NCBI GenBank assembly: GCA_012295275.1
Contig: CM022672.1
Span: forward strand, 32,556,646-32,620,645
Direction: 5' to 3'
Origin: Chrysomallon squamiferum
Taxonomy: Eukaryota > Mollusca > Gastropoda > Neomphalida > Peltospiridae
DNA length: 64,000 nucleotides
The notes beneath the pieces were generated by a model that worked only from the letters and a program-made list of their open reading frames with translations, was not told the DNA's origin and searched no databases. How positions within the stretch are numbered: position 1 is the stretch's first letter; each line of letters opens with the position of its first letter. The translations under genes were made by a program, and so were the position numbers. Positions 1-25,962 of the stretch are shown piece by piece.

Positions 1-504
1 GTATGTGTCTATGTAACTATATTCTCTGTAGTTTAATAAGAGAAGGCATTTCTGTGTGTATCTGTATGTCTGTGTGTATGATGTATATGTGTCTCTGTGT
101 GTATCTGTGTGCGTGTCTTTCTGTGTATGTGTGTATCTGTATGTGTCTGTATATGCATATTCCTGTTTTGTTTGTATGTCTGTGTTTGTGTCTGCGTGTA
201 TGAATGTGTCTGTGTATGTGTGTCTGTGTATGTGTCTGTGTATGTGTCTGCGTGTCTGTGTGTATGTATGTGTGTGTCTCTAAGTGTATGTGCATGTGTG
301 CGGCTTTTTGTGTGTATATCTGTATGTGTGTTTTATCATTATTACCATTATTATTATTATTGTGTGCATTTTCTTATTCACCATATCTGAATTTTTTATT
401 ATTTTGTTTGATATATACATAAACACACGAACGCAAGCACACATACGCATATATACTTGTGTGTGTGCGTGTGCATTTGAGATTAGAAAGTGGACTTGTA
501 CTGA
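1..504. repeat. TG-rich low-complexity DNA
   Basis: From about 53 to 340 the sequence is a degenerate GT/TATG array, followed by short ATT and CA runs to 480. Open frames here are rich in Cys, Val and Tyr only because TGT/GTG repeats translate that way. No gene is seen. Confidence 0.85.
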
Positions 505-620
505 GTGTATCTCTAGGTAATAAATTTAAGATAGCCAAGTAAACTTTACTCTTGACAAAACATATTAGTAGGTTATGTTATCACTAACACGTGTTTTAGT
601 AATAGATTAATTATATAGGA
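505..620. repeat. Dispersed element A, copy 1
   Basis: This block contains ATTAGTAGGT and TCACTAACACGTGTTTTAG. Near-identical blocks occur at 22,274-22,392 and, more diverged, at 22,862-22,980. All have CTTTGTACT/ACTTGTACT upstream, and copies 1 and 3 are followed by an AGT-rich array. It looks like a short interspersed or MITE-like family. No terminal repeats or coding potential were found. Confidence 0.65.
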
Positions 621-719
621 GTTGAACACATGGAACTATATTTAAATAGATTAAAAAAATAATATTGTTAATATTAAACAAAGAAAAATCTGATCATAAA
701 GAAATTTAAATTTACAAGA

Positions 720-1260
720 CAATAGTAGCAGCAGTAACACTAACAGCAGTTGTTATAGTATTAGTTATAGTAGTAGTAGCAGTAGTAGCAGTAGTAGAAG
801 CAGTACTAGTAGTAGTAGAAGCAGTATTAGTAGTAGTAGAATCATTAGTAGTAGTAGTAGTAGAAGTTTTAGCAGCAGCAACATTTTAGCAGTTGGATTA
901 GTATTAACAACTGTAGTATTAGTAGCGCTAGTAACGGTATGGTAGTAGTAGTAATTGTAGTAGCAGTAGCAGCTAACAGTAAAAGTACTGTCAGTGGTAG
1001 TAGTGATAGAATTAGAAGTAGTATTATAAAATATAGTAACAGAAGTTAAAGTAATCGTAGTACTAATAAAAGTTTAATGGTATTAATATTAGTAGTAGTA
1101 GCAAATCTGTAGTAGCAACAGTACTATTACCAGTTTTAGTAATAGTATTTTAGTAGTAACAGTAGTAATAATGGTTGTAGTAGTAGCTGTGGTTGCTTGT
1201 TCTACTTGAAATACAAGTTAGAACAAACAATGTTGTAGTAGCTGTAATATTACAGGTAAC
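720..1260. repeat. AGT/AGC trinucleotide array
   Basis: Degenerate AGT, AGC and AAT triplets run for about 540 bases, downstream of dispersed element A. A similar array follows copy 3 of that element at 23,155-23,345, so the array may be part of the mobile unit. Confidence 0.75.
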
Positions 1261-4683
<3,423 letters not shown>

Positions 4684-4940
4684 ATGGCCACCTCAGCAGA
4701 AGTTTCAAGTTGGCAGACTGGGAAAAAGCTCACCGAATGTATTGAACACCTCTTTCGTACCAGAACAGACAGCGACGTCAGATTTGTTGTAGGAGAAGAT
4801 GAAAAAACTGTGGATGCACATCGCTTCATCCTCGTGATACGAAGCGAAGTCTTCCACAGGATGCTGATGGGAGAACTTCGCGAACAAAATAGCATCAAGT
4901 TGCCTGATGTTCAGGCAGATATTTTTACAGACTTTTTAAA
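4684..4940 (+). CDS. BTBD6-like exon 1
   Basis: Encodes the N-terminus and most of the BTB domain (residues 1-85 plus two bases). Donor AAA|GTATGT lies directly before a CA-rich microsatellite. Reading through the donor gives only repeat-encoded residues, which supports the splice. Confidence 0.85.
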
Positions 4941-4946
4941 GTATGT

Positions 4947-4977
<31 letters not shown>

Positions 4978-6222
4978 GACAGAAACACAGTCACACAGAC
5001 ACACACAAACGCAGAAACACACAAACACAGAAACACAGCGCGACAGAGGCACAAACATACATAACGACATGAACGTTGATAAGAATACATTTTTGTTAGT
5101 AATCTAATTATTTTCTAATTAATTAATCTCCTATAATTATATCTCGTTTCGAAGTCTTACTATACATTCTTTTACACAGATATCTTTATACGGATGACGT
5201 CGTCCTAACAGGCAACAACGTCACCGGCCTGCTGTATCTATCGAGAAAGTACATCGTCACAACACTGGAAGATCAGTGCGTCCGATACTTGGAGGAGTCG
5301 TTGTCGTCACAGAATGCGTGCGTCGTGCTGGAACAAGCTCACCTTTTTGATGAACATGATCTAAGAAAAAACTCTGGACTTCATTTTGGAAAATGGCGAC
5401 GAAGTTCTGAAGTCGGATGAAGTCACCGATCTTTGTCACGAATGTCTGGTTCAGATCGTACGATCAGACGAACTGACAGCAGACGAGAAAAATGTTTTTG
5501 AAGCCGCTGTGAAGTGGGCTGACTGCGCATGTACGAAGCAAATAAAAGAGAGGAATGGACAGAACAGGCGCGAAGCACTGGGTGAGGCCGTGAAGCACGT
5601 GCGTTATCCATTACTAGATCTGACGTACTTTGTAGAACACGTGACACCCACTAACATACTCAGTGAGACAGAAGAAAACAAGATTTTTAAAAACTTGGTG
5701 AAGAGTGATCAAGATGTTTCACCTTTTAACTCAAACAAGAGAACTGCAATAAAAACACAGGTTATAATAAACCGGTTTGATAGAACTGGTTACGGCTGGT
5801 CATATTCTGGTACAAACGATCAAGCCATTACTTTCTCTGTCAACAAAAACGCTTTACTTCGCGGTTTTCAGTTGTACAATCACCAGGAACCACGAAACTA
5901 CGACGTCAGCGCCTTCGTCACTGACACAAGAACAGACGAAATACTTCATGGGTCTACGCTGACACAGAGATATGAACATGAGTCTGACGTGTATGACGTC
6001 ATCTTCAGACGTCCATTGAAGATTACTAAAGACACTGAGTACAGCTTGTTTGTTAATATAAAGGGAGAAGTCACATGGTGGGGACGTGGTGGTAAATCAG
6101 AAATTGTTGTAGACTCTTTTGTTTGTAGATTTTCTGACTCACACAAATCTAAACACAGTGATAGAGAACTTGTTACATCTGTGCACAAAGGACAAATACC
6201 TGCTTTGTTACTTTTAGTGTAA
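4684..6222 (+). CDS. BTB-BACK-PHR domain protein, BTBD6-like, with one frameshift
   Basis: Two coding exons, 4684-4940 and 5180-6222, join in phase 2 across a 239-base intron (donor GTATGT, acceptor ACACAG). The start ATG sits in AACATGGCC. The product would be about 430 residues, usual for BTBD1/2/3/6 proteins. The BTB domain spans roughly residues 20-125 (SDVRFVVGEDE, HRFILVIRSEVFHRML, KYLYTDDV). BACK follows to about residue 230 (VFEAAVKWAD). A C-terminal PHR domain begins near INRFDRTGYGWSYSG. Family members act as substrate adaptors for Cullin-3 ubiquitin ligases, and BTBD6 has roles in neuronal differentiation. An A6 run at 5366-5371 is one base too long, shifting the frame within BACK, so the locus is a pseudogene, a sequencing error or recoded. 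The paralog assignment is uncertain. Confidence 0.88.
4951..5065. repeat. CA-rich microsatellite in BTBD6-like intron
   Basis: Degenerate (CA)n with CAGA and AAACAC variants fills about half of the single intron, beginning some 10 bases after the donor. Confidence 0.85.
5180..6222 (+). CDS. BTBD6-like exon 2
   Basis: Encodes the end of BTB, BACK and PHR, with stop TAA at 6220-6222. The frame must shift by one base at the A6 run at 5366-5371. Before it the frame reads LFDEHDLRK. After it a different frame reads TLDFILENGDEVLKSDEV and continues open to the stop. Confidence 0.85.
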
Positions 6223-6280
6223 AAAACAACATCGTTCAAATACTGTCAGTTTTAGTCATCACTGGGCTAATATTTTTTTT

Positions 6281-6311
<31 letters not shown>

Positions 6312-6845
6312 TTGATTTATTGATTTGTTTACGTTTTACTGAAGACGTCAGGCAGCGGTGATGGCGTCATAGACACTTGATTTGATTTGACATTTTCTAA
6401 TGGACTGATTTGTGTCAAACAGATACGTGTAAAATATATATTAAGATCTCATTGATTAATTGTGTATTTATTTGTTTATTTAAATACTTCTAACGTTTTC
6501 TGTTTGTACATGAAACAATATTATTAACTATTTCTTGCTGCATTTGTACTTTTTTATTTCTGCTTAAAATGTGTATAAAATAAAATTAGATAAATTACAT
6601 ATGTACTTACTGACTGTTGGACATGAAATACAAGAACTGTTATTTGATTTATTTATCCATTTTCTTTTATTAAGATTTATATTAAATATTAAGTAAATTA
6701 AGATGTATATAAACAAAATGCAAATAAATTTGTTTTTTTTGAATTTTTTTATTTTTTATTTTTTAGATTTAATTTGTGTTTATAGAAAAATTATATAGAC
6801 AAAAAAATCAAGTTTTATTATTTAGTTTCTGTAATATTTTTTCTT
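6223..6845 (+). other. Probable 3' UTR and downstream AT-rich DNA
   Basis: An ATTT tandem run lies at about 6,275-6,320. A polyadenylation-type AATAAA lies at about 6,579-6,584, roughly 360 bases after the BTBD6-like stop. No further open frames are seen. The stretch ends at the assembly gap. Confidence 0.45.
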
Positions 6846-7045
6846 NNNNNNNNNNNNNNNNNNNNNNNNNNNNNNNNNNNNNNNNNNNNNNNNNNNNNNN
6901 NNNNNNNNNNNNNNNNNNNNNNNNNNNNNNNNNNNNNNNNNNNNNNNNNNNNNNNNNNNNNNNNNNNNNNNNNNNNNNNNNNNNNNNNNNNNNNNNNNNN
7001 NNNNNNNNNNNNNNNNNNNNNNNNNNNNNNNNNNNNNNNNNNNNN
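6846..7045. other. Assembly gap (200 N)
   Basis: Exactly 200 unresolved bases between the BTBD6-like gene and receptor exon 10. A round 200 is typically a placeholder, so the true distance is unknown. Missing receptor exons could lie here. Confidence 0.99.
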
Positions 7046-7192
7046 AAGAAACAGCAGTAACAGTTTTAACATCCACACATTTATACATACACAGACAACA
7101 TGCATCTACGTGCGCACACAGACAAGTAGACGCGCATACACGCACGCACGAAACAGACACTCACACACTAAATACAATACTGCAACATTTAC

Positions 7193-15719
<8,527 letters not shown>

Positions 15720-15869
15720 GGCGTAAACCAAACACACACAAACAAACAAAACACTTTGTTCAGCTTTTAATAGAGTTCACCATTGCGACAGTTGTAAAAA
15801 GTCCTTGGTTCATGCACTTTGACTAACAGCCTCGCCGTCACTACGCAATACTTTGCGATTCTGTACTCG

Positions 15870-15877
15870 TGACGTCA
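15870..15877 (-). promoter_or_regulatory. CRE-like palindrome upstream of the EGFR-like start
   Basis: TGACGTCA lies about 150 bases upstream of the receptor ATG in a GC-richer pocket (15,820-15,880). CREB/ATF factors bind this palindrome in animals. Whether this is the core promoter is inference; no TATA box is obvious. Confidence 0.3.
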
Positions 15878-16191
15878 TGCTGTTTCTCTAAACGATTTAT
15901 TATTGACACATTTTAAAACGTTTCAAAATTATTTATTAACATTTTCATCTATTTTTGTTTTAGTTAGATTAATAATAGATTAATAAACAAGGGTCAATAA
16001 AAAAAATATAAATAAAAAATAAACGCTAGAGTAATAATAGTGGCAATAAATGAATAAATAAATAACGTTTCTGATCATAATTATGGATACATAGAAAACA
16101 TTGTAATTTGAATAGTAAGTGCAAAGTGCGTTATTGATAGATTATTGTTCATAACAATATTAAATTTATTAGTGCATGTTAGTGTCTTTGC

Positions 16192-16277
<86 letters not shown>

Positions 16278-17613
16278 AACGACCGCCTGGCAGGTGACCA
16301 CTTTGATGTTTTAGTGTATTTGTCAACATAGCATCCATTTTTTTTTAATCCACTCGTCTTGCCAAACACTTGCTGGCTATTCTGACCAGTCTTACTGAAC
16401 AAATCTTTTCCATTTATTTATTTATTTATTTATTTCTTAGCCTCAGCATCCATGCTCAGCTTCAAAAGTTTTGTTGACAGTGTCAGACACTTATGCAAAA
16501 TGCACACGAATTTATTACAGAGCCATGCTGGCCACCGACTGCAGAGCACGTGATTTTTTTAACTACAAAATAACAAATTCTGTGCGTTTTTTGTTTTGCT
16601 TTTGTTTTGGGTTTTTTCGGTATATATATCACAATTTCACTGTCCAGTAATGTGACGAATACAGTAAATAATGTTTGTATCAAATTTGTTCACTAAAAAG
16701 AAGTCAGTAAACGCAATTTTCTTGCTTGAAAAGGGGCGGTAAACAAATTCGAATATAGCCTCGTATTTTTTCCGTCTATTCAAACGAACGACTGGTAAAT
16801 CATTTGAATTAACATAATGAACGTTATGTAAAAAGATGGTGTCTTTCATGTAATAAATAAAATACAGATACAACTTTATATTTTTTTCAAGAGTGTGAGG
16901 GCCACTTCACATCGGTTCTTTACATACGCAGACACGAAACGGAGTCTATAAAAATATTAGTGAAACATACCTTTCTCAACCATACCTAGCCAGCTCTAAT
17001 AGAATAACCCGAATCAGTGCATTATCACTATGCTGGATTAATCCACTTAGGAAATCTGAGGATCATGATTTTTTTTTAAAATAATATTTTTACAGTTATG
17101 AAGTATCAAAAGCCTTTTAACAACCTTAAAACTTTGCATATCTAGAAAATTAAATAAATAAATAAATAAATATCGTAGCAAAACAAAACACAACATAAGA
17201 AAAGGAAAGAAAAACAGAATAACAAACTACTACGTCTTCTGCTGCTACTACAACGGCTGCTTCTTTTTCTTACTATTTTTGTTTCTCATTGTTATTTTTG
17301 ATGTTCTGGTTACGGTTGTTGTTGTATTGCTGTTGTTGTCGTTGCTGTTTTGTTGTTATTGTTTAAAACGAGAATGTTTAGCAGTTTATAGCATAATTTG
17401 CATATGAAAGTTTCTCTTAAAATAATTATGCACCACTAAGTCATTTTATTTCATTTTTATTTTTCAGTTATATTCTTTCTTTCTTTCTTCAGTTATTTCA
17501 TTTTTTTATTTTATTTTACTTTTTGGTTTTCTTATTTCACTGTATTCTTTTCATCTTCTTCTTTTCCAGTATTCAGTTTTTTCCTTCTCTCTCTTTCTTA
17601 ATTTCAGATATTA

Positions 17614-17614
<1 letters not shown>
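15878..17614. other. Upstream of receptor; no gene seen
   Basis: AT-rich DNA with a CT array (16,195-16,273) and short AAAT runs. A minus-strand open frame at 16,637-16,873 has no recognisable domain or splice context. Confidence 0.5.
16195..16273. repeat. (CT)n microsatellite
   Basis: Pure CT run about 480 bases upstream of the receptor start. Confidence 0.97.
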
Positions 17615-17689
<75 letters not shown>

Positions 17690-17690
17690 G
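17615..17690. repeat. ATT trinucleotide array
   Basis: Pure ATT repeats preceding the tandemly duplicated block at 17.7-19.1 kb. Confidence 0.95.
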
Positions 17691-17800
17691 TATTAATTTA
17701 CTTATTTATGTATTATTTATTTATTATATACTTTTTTCCACGTTGTTGTTGACGTAGTTGTCGTTGTTCAGAAGGAAAAGGTTCTTCTTTCATCGTGATG

Positions 17801-17953
17801 GATTGTAAAGCTTCAGTTGTTTGTGCAGTGTTTCATGTGACTGTGAAAAGACAAGGGGGTATGGGTGGGGTGTGACCTAGTTTGTTAACTGGTTTAAACG
17901 CTGCAGGCCGAATTGAAGGCAATCGATAAACGAGTTGTCATGGCAGCGAAACA
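17801..17953. repeat. Dispersed element B, copy 1
   Basis: Core motifs TAAAGCTTCAGTTGTTTGTG, a G-rich stretch, and ATCGATAAACGAGTTGTCAT followed by GGCAGCGAAAC. Copies occur at 18,547-18,707 and 49,427-49,600. No coding potential or terminal repeats seen. Confidence 0.7.
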
Positions 17954-18133
17954 CATACTGTCCTTTATTTCAAATTATTTATAATTTTATTTTATTCTAT
18001 TTTATTTTGTTATCTTTAATTATTATTATTTTTATTATTTATTTCTCTTGTCAATTGTTTATTTCCAAAGCTATTTATAAATTTAGTGTTTACAGTTTAT
18101 TTCGTTTTCTTTCTTTCGTTTGTGCGTGCGAGT

Positions 18134-18169
<36 letters not shown>

Positions 18170-18546
18170 CGCGCGCCTGTGCCTCCATGTTTTTTAGTCT
18201 GCTTGTGTTTGTGTTTATGTACGTTGTGTTGGTGTTCCAGTCCGAGTTTTTCGACAAGCACAATGAATGAATAAATAAACAGAGAAATAAACAGAGAAAT
18301 GTTTATTACGAGTCTGTTGTTCAACCGACTTCATTTCCGTCATGAGTATCTGCTTTTTGGTTTCATTATTTGATCTATCTATCTATCTATATATTATAAA
18401 TTATTTTTTTTAAATTGATTTATTTCATTTTATTTCATTTTTTCATCCTGTTTCGTTCTTAATTCGATTATTTTTAATTATTGTTTTTGTTTTGTTATTG
18501 TTTGTTGTTGTTGTTGTAAAAACAAGTTTTTCTTTCATTAGGAAGA

Positions 18547-18707
18547 ACTGTAAAGCGTCAGTTGTTTGTTCAGTGTTTCTGGTGTAATTTACATCATTTG
18601 TGAGTCACGTGAAACAGTCGGGTGGGGTATGTGGGGGGTAACCTACTTTACTAATTGGCCGAATTGCGGTCGATCGATAAACGAGTTGTCATGACAGCGA
18701 AACTCAG
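18547..18707. repeat. Dispersed element B, copy 2
   Basis: Same ordered motifs as copy 1 (TAAAGCGTCAGTTGTTTG, a G-rich middle, ATCGATAAACGAGTTGTCAT), with point differences and small indels. Confidence 0.7.
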
Positions 18708-18894
18708 TTACTGTCTTTTGTTTTTTATTTCATACTATTTGTTATTTTATTTTATTTTATTTTATTTTATTATCTTTCTTTAATTATTATTATTGTTACT
18801 ATTTCTTTCTTTTTTTTTTATTTGTGTATATTTCCGAATTTATTTATAAATTTACTTTTTTAAAACATTATTTCCTTTTCTTTCTTTCTTTCTT

Positions 18895-18929
<35 letters not shown>

Positions 18930-19122
18930 TACTCGCTCGCACCTTCTTCTGTGTGTTTCCGTGAGGCTGTGCTCGCTTGTGTTTGTGTTTACGTACGTGC
19001 TTTTGTTGTGCGTGCCCGACTGACTGTTTCGTCAAACAGAGTGAACGAATGAATAAATAAACACAGAGAAATGCTTACTACGAGTCTGTTGTTATTTGTT
19101 CAACCGTCTTCATTTCTGTCGT

Positions 19123-19124
<2 letters not shown>

Positions 19125-19205
<81 letters not shown>

Positions 19206-19324
19206 GTGTGTGTGATGATCGTTATTATTATTTATTTTATTTTTCATTGATTTACTTCCGTATGTATTTATAAATTGACTTATTACAGTTTGTTTCGTTT
19301 TCGTCTTTCGTTTAACAATACGGG

Positions 19325-19367
<43 letters not shown>

Positions 19368-19369
19368 GG

Positions 19370-19424
<55 letters not shown>

Positions 19425-19430
19425 TGTATG
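19125..19430. repeat. (CT)n and (GT)n microsatellites
   Basis: CT run at 19,125-19,201 and GT runs at 19,325-19,430, separated by about 120 bases of AT-rich DNA. Confidence 0.95.
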
Positions 19431-20110
19431 TTATGATGCTGGTGTCGCCGTGGCTGGCATTTCTTTCATCAGTTTTCTTTTTACGCTGTTGCAGTTCTCA
19501 TTATTAGTGTTTATTTTTACTGTAACTGTTGACGTCGTTACGGTTGATGTCCTTATTTTTGTTGTTGACTTTTCCTGATTTTGCAATGATTATTATTAGA
19601 ACTGTCATCATCATGATCACCTTCCTGATTTCTGCTGTTGTCAACGTGTTATTGTCCTTATAACTCTGACGGAAAGTTTTTTCTTTGTTGTTTTTTTTCC
19701 TGGTATTTTTGTAATAATAATGATAATAATAATATAATAACAACAACAACAACAACAATAATAATAATAACAACAATAATAATAATAACAATAATAATAA
19801 TGTTATATAGTGATTTTCATTTTTATTATTTCCGTTGTCGTCGTCTTTATATATTAATGTCATTCACAGAATCAATATAAGCTTGCTAAAAAATCATTAT
19901 ACTTATCAATAACACACAAAGGTCTTCTCCTAATTAATATTATCATCGCTGTCAAAGTTAACTATTTATTAGCGACAGAAGAGTGTCGCTATTTCACTGT
20001 TGTTGTTGTTCGACCAATTCGGTTTATTTTTGCTGGGCTTAATTCATTATGTTTTAAAATAATCGTGTATTATTATTCTTATTCTTCTTCTTCTTCTTAT
20101 TATTATTATT
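19431..20110. other. Non-coding spacer with triplet runs
   Basis: ATA/ACA triplets near 19,710-19,800 and TTC/ATT near 20,070-20,110. No gene recognised. Confidence 0.5.
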
Positions 20111-20206
20111 ATTAAACATAAGAGCTAGCTGATAGGTACTGAGTCATAGGAAGGGATATCAGTTTGTTACACTCTTCTGAAATAACAAATTGTTCAGTTT
20201 ATCTTT
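20111..20206. repeat. Dispersed element C, copy 1
   Basis: About 96 bases (AGAGCTAGCTGATAGGTACT, GGAAGGGATATCA and TCTGAAATAACAAATTGTTC) recur nearly unchanged at 52,411-52,506. Both copies lie beside ATT-rich runs. Confidence 0.75.
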
Positions 20207-22522
<2,316 letters not shown>

Positions 22523-22747
22523 GAACACGCACACATATGTTCTGTAAAGTAAATCCCTTTCAGGATATATGCAAGATAATAATTACGAACGCAGTAGTTT
22601 GACGCGATCTAAAAAAAAAAAAAAAAAAAAAAATAATAATAATAATAATAAACAAAAAAAAACGTTGTCTGTTAGCATATGATTCTAATTTACCTGAGGA
22701 AATATATATATATATATATACTGTTTAAACGTTACAGCGATTGTTGA

Positions 22748-22749
22748 GA

Positions 22750-22816
<67 letters not shown>
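22748..22816. repeat. ATA trinucleotide array
   Basis: Pure ATA repeats just left of dispersed element A copy 3. Confidence 0.95.
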
Positions 22817-22819
<3 letters not shown>

Positions 22820-22861
22820 CTGGTATAATTTATCATCAGTGAGTCTCTCTCTCTCTCTATA

Positions 22862-23345
22862 AAGTTGACTTTGTACTAAAGTAAATTTGTTTATCTCCAG
22901 GGTAGAAAGCTGAGACAACGCAGATTAGTAGATCTTGTTTCGCTCACTCGTGTTTTAATAACAAATTAGTTGTACACAAATTTAATATAAATAACAAATA
23001 TTTCAAACTGTGGTCGTAGAAATTTTCGAATTTAAAATATATAATACAGTTAATTCAAATGCAACAACATTTTATTAGATTAAAGAAATGACTTTGGCAA
23101 TTTTAGACCATGAAAAATTTTATCACAATGAAATTAGAATTTACAGAACTTATAGCAGTGGAAGAAGTAACACCAGTAGTAGTTATAATAGTAGTAGTTA
23201 TAGTAGTCGTAGTAGTAGTAGTAATAGTAGTAATTATAGAAGTAGTAAGAATACTAACAGTTGTAGTAGTAGTAGTGGTAGTAGCAGCAGCTGATGTAAT
23301 ATTGACAACTGTTATAATAATCGTTGTCGTTGTAGTATTAATCAT
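22862..23345. repeat. Dispersed element A copy 3 with AGT-rich tail
   Basis: 22,862-22,980 is a diverged copy (GCAGATTAGTAG, CACTCGTGTTTTAATAAC). It is followed by AT-rich sequence and then an AGT/GTT triplet array from 23,155. The element-plus-array layout parallels 505-1,260. Confidence 0.6.
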
Positions 23346-23387
23346 AGCTTTAATGGTAGTGTATAATGGTAGTGTATAATTATTATT

Positions 23388-23425
<38 letters not shown>

Positions 23426-23941
23426 GTTGTAGTTGTTGATGTTGTTGTTGTTATTATTGTTTTTATTGTTGTTGTTGTTGTTATTATTATTAAATTGTAT
23501 TTCAAATATTTTAAATTGAACACTGTATATGATTTTTTCAAATGGAATGTTTTATTGCTTATATTTTTCATTTATTTTTTTCTTAGTTACTCTTTATGAT
23601 GACCTACTATAGTCGTTTCCCTTTTGTCAATAATAGAATATTTAATTTTTCATCATGTTCGATATCTAATAAAAATAAATATATTATTGAAAATGGAATA
23701 AGGATTATTGTAAGCACATGAACGAAACTAGTATAGCTAAGCAACTAGAAAACGTTATATCTTCACTATTTTGTGATTTGTGTTTATTGTAAATAATAAA
23801 TGCATTCAGATCAAAAAATATTTGTTTATATTATTAAAATGTATTTTGATTATTAACTTTCTTTATTTTCAGTCGTTTTTTTTTTCGACTGTCACTGAAA
23901 TTTTACCGATTATATAAAACAAGGACAAAACAAAGAGAACT

Positions 23942-24302
23942 ATGAACGCCTTTGATATCGCTGATCATGACATTTTGTTCCAGCTGTTAAACGCTGTAAG
24001 ACTCAGTGACTCGACACTAAACTGGTTTCGCTCCTATTACATGAGCGACATGAGGTGGAAGAAATCGTTGACGTTACTTTCACTATCGCCACAGTTAGAT
24101 GTAGCGTTCATCAGTTAGTTTTCTATGCCGACGATTCTGCACTGATAGTGCAAGGCAGAAATACAAGAGAAATTCAGCTCGAATTTTGAAATGAACCAGA
24201 ATTAACAAGGATTTGCTAACTGACAATAAATTATCTCTCAACCTGGGAAAGACTGAGTCAATTCTCTTTGCGTCAAAGACAATCATGTCTTTCTTTAACG
24301 TA
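23942..24302 (+). pseudogene. Non-LTR retrotransposon reverse transcriptase remnant (copy 1)
   Basis: Broken frames read AFDIADHDILFQLLNAVRLS, LNWFRSYY, FYADDSALIV and NKLSLNLGKTESILF. These are the ordered landmarks of CR1/Jockey-type LINE reverse transcriptases: the FD.VDH block, the WFRSYL block, the catalytic YADD at 24,124-24,135 and the LNLGKTE block. A deletion between WFRSYY and YADD and several frameshifts show it is dead. Confidence 0.85.
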
Positions 24303-25270
24303 AAACCCGGTTAACTATGAAACTGTATTTCGTTAGATACAGTTCTTTTAACTATATATATTTTATTAAGGTACTAATGTTATATGTTAATTATAGGCTC
24401 TATATATTTGAAACAGACAAAAGATGAAGTAGCGACAAATATTAAATATGTATTAATAATTATTATAAGTAAATAATGTGTCTTTAACTGCCGATATATG
24501 CTAATAATTAAAGTTCTGTTTGATCATCAGTTAATATTTTTTACAGTAAAATACGTGAAGACGTTTATTGTAAGACTTTTTTTTTTTTTTATTTGAAGTT
24601 ACATTTATTATCTTCATTAGGTAGTGTTATTAACAGCGTATTTGTTTAACATAAGTTCTGTTCACGAAACTACTTGATTCTCCCATGACCCATTCCGCCT
24701 TTAATTGATTCAACTGATTCCGCATTTTAACTCAGCTATTCATAAAACCGTAAATAATTTAGTTGCGTTTATTTTCTTGTATATTATTTTAATAAATAAA
24801 TAACTCAAACTGCATTGTTGTTGATATATGTTATTTATCTAGTAAATTATACCATCACGATGTTTACGGTTCTGTCACAATTAAAGATTTACTGTCTTAG
24901 TATTGTAAACGCCTATATCCCCTAAACGAGGTAACGAGCACCTGAGGCAACAAGCAATTTCATCAAGACCAATGTACAGACAATGTACAGACAATGTACA
25001 GACAATGCACAGACAATGTACAGATAATGCACAGACGAAAATTAAATACTTGTGTGTCGAATTTTCCCTGTGTTTTGCTGGAAACTGTATTGCACGCAAA
25101 ATTAATAGTAAAACAAATTCAAATTTAAAGGTTTTTTATATGTTGTCTATCTGGAAACAAACAGCATGCTAACTTCAACACTAATCCAGTGCTAGATCAT
25201 CTTTGTATTTTGGACTGACGAAGAAATACTAAACTAGGATAAAATGTAATCCAAAAAAAAAAAAAAATTA

Positions 25271-25309
<39 letters not shown>

Positions 25310-25344
25310 ATCCTTATTTTTGCAGTCAACCCCTCGCAAATATA
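24303..25344. other. AT-rich interior of the duplicated segment
   Basis: Holds a short tandem repeat of ACAATGTACAG units (24,971-25,036) and an A-rich tract (25,255-25,310). It is presumably degenerate LINE body or a later insertion. No protein motif recognised. Confidence 0.5.
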
Positions 25345-25593
25345 TTGGAGCAAATCAGATTAGATTGGTCAATATACTGCCGGATGGAACTCCGTTCCAA
25401 ACAAATCAAACTAAATATTGTCCATATTATTCTAAACAGCACAATCCCAGATTACCTAAGTACTGTTTTCAAATTAACTAGATACAAACATAATATCAAT
25501 GCAAGATCCAGTGCAGTGTCTCTTCAGATACCTGAAGTTAGAGCATTTGGTAAAAATGCACAGGAATATTGTCTTGACATAAATAAGAAGTGA
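25345..25593 (+). pseudogene. LINE ORF2 C-terminal remnant (copy 1)
   Basis: An 82-codon open frame contains IPDYLSTVFKLTRY, INARSSAVSLQIPEVRAFG and a stop. This matches the tail of CR1-type LINE ORF2 (typically PPYLSDLL...RSSS...VPR...FG). It lies about 1 kb after the reverse transcriptase remnant in the same orientation. Confidence 0.75.
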
Positions 25594-25636
25594 AATTAAG
25601 TGTTTAATACGCAAGTATCTTTCAAAAATGCATGCG

Positions 25637-25651
<15 letters not shown>

Positions 25652-25684
<33 letters not shown>
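25652..25684. repeat. (AT)n microsatellite
   Basis: TA run followed by ATAC, AGAT and ATAG variants to about 25,870. The equivalent tract in copy 2 starts near 57,345. Confidence 0.9.
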
Positions 25685-25690
<6 letters not shown>

Positions 25691-25962
25691 CATATATACA
25701 CATATATAGACATACTGATAGATATATAGATACAACTACATATACAGAATTAGAGACACACATGAATGGATATAGAGAAACGGACAGAGATATAGATAAA
25801 CATACACAGCGATATAAGTAGTTAGATAGACAGATAGACAGACTGACCATCAGACAGCTAGAGAGATACATTTCAATCTACACAGTTCCCGACAGAAAAC
25901 TAATATTTCGTGAAGGGTTGACGAATTTAATTCCGTGAATTACAAACATTAATGCTGTAGTC

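Larger units (their letters stand above)
17700..19124. repeat. Tandem duplication of a block of about 0.7 kb containing dispersed element B
   Basis: Two diverged units (about 17,700-18,350 and 18,460-19,120) share, in order, the element B core, TTTATTTTA runs, a (GT)n tract, a GAATGAATAAATAAAC segment and TACGAGTCTGTTGTT. The second unit abuts a CT array. Confidence 0.75.

Noticed and set aside
4941-5064. BTBD6-like frame running on past the exon 1 donor into Thr-His repeats
   Set aside because: The run is translated CA microsatellite, and splicing at GTATGT to 5180 restores the BTB domain exactly.
16637-16873. 78-codon minus-strand frame upstream of the receptor
   Set aside because: No recognisable domain, no splice partners, AT-driven composition.
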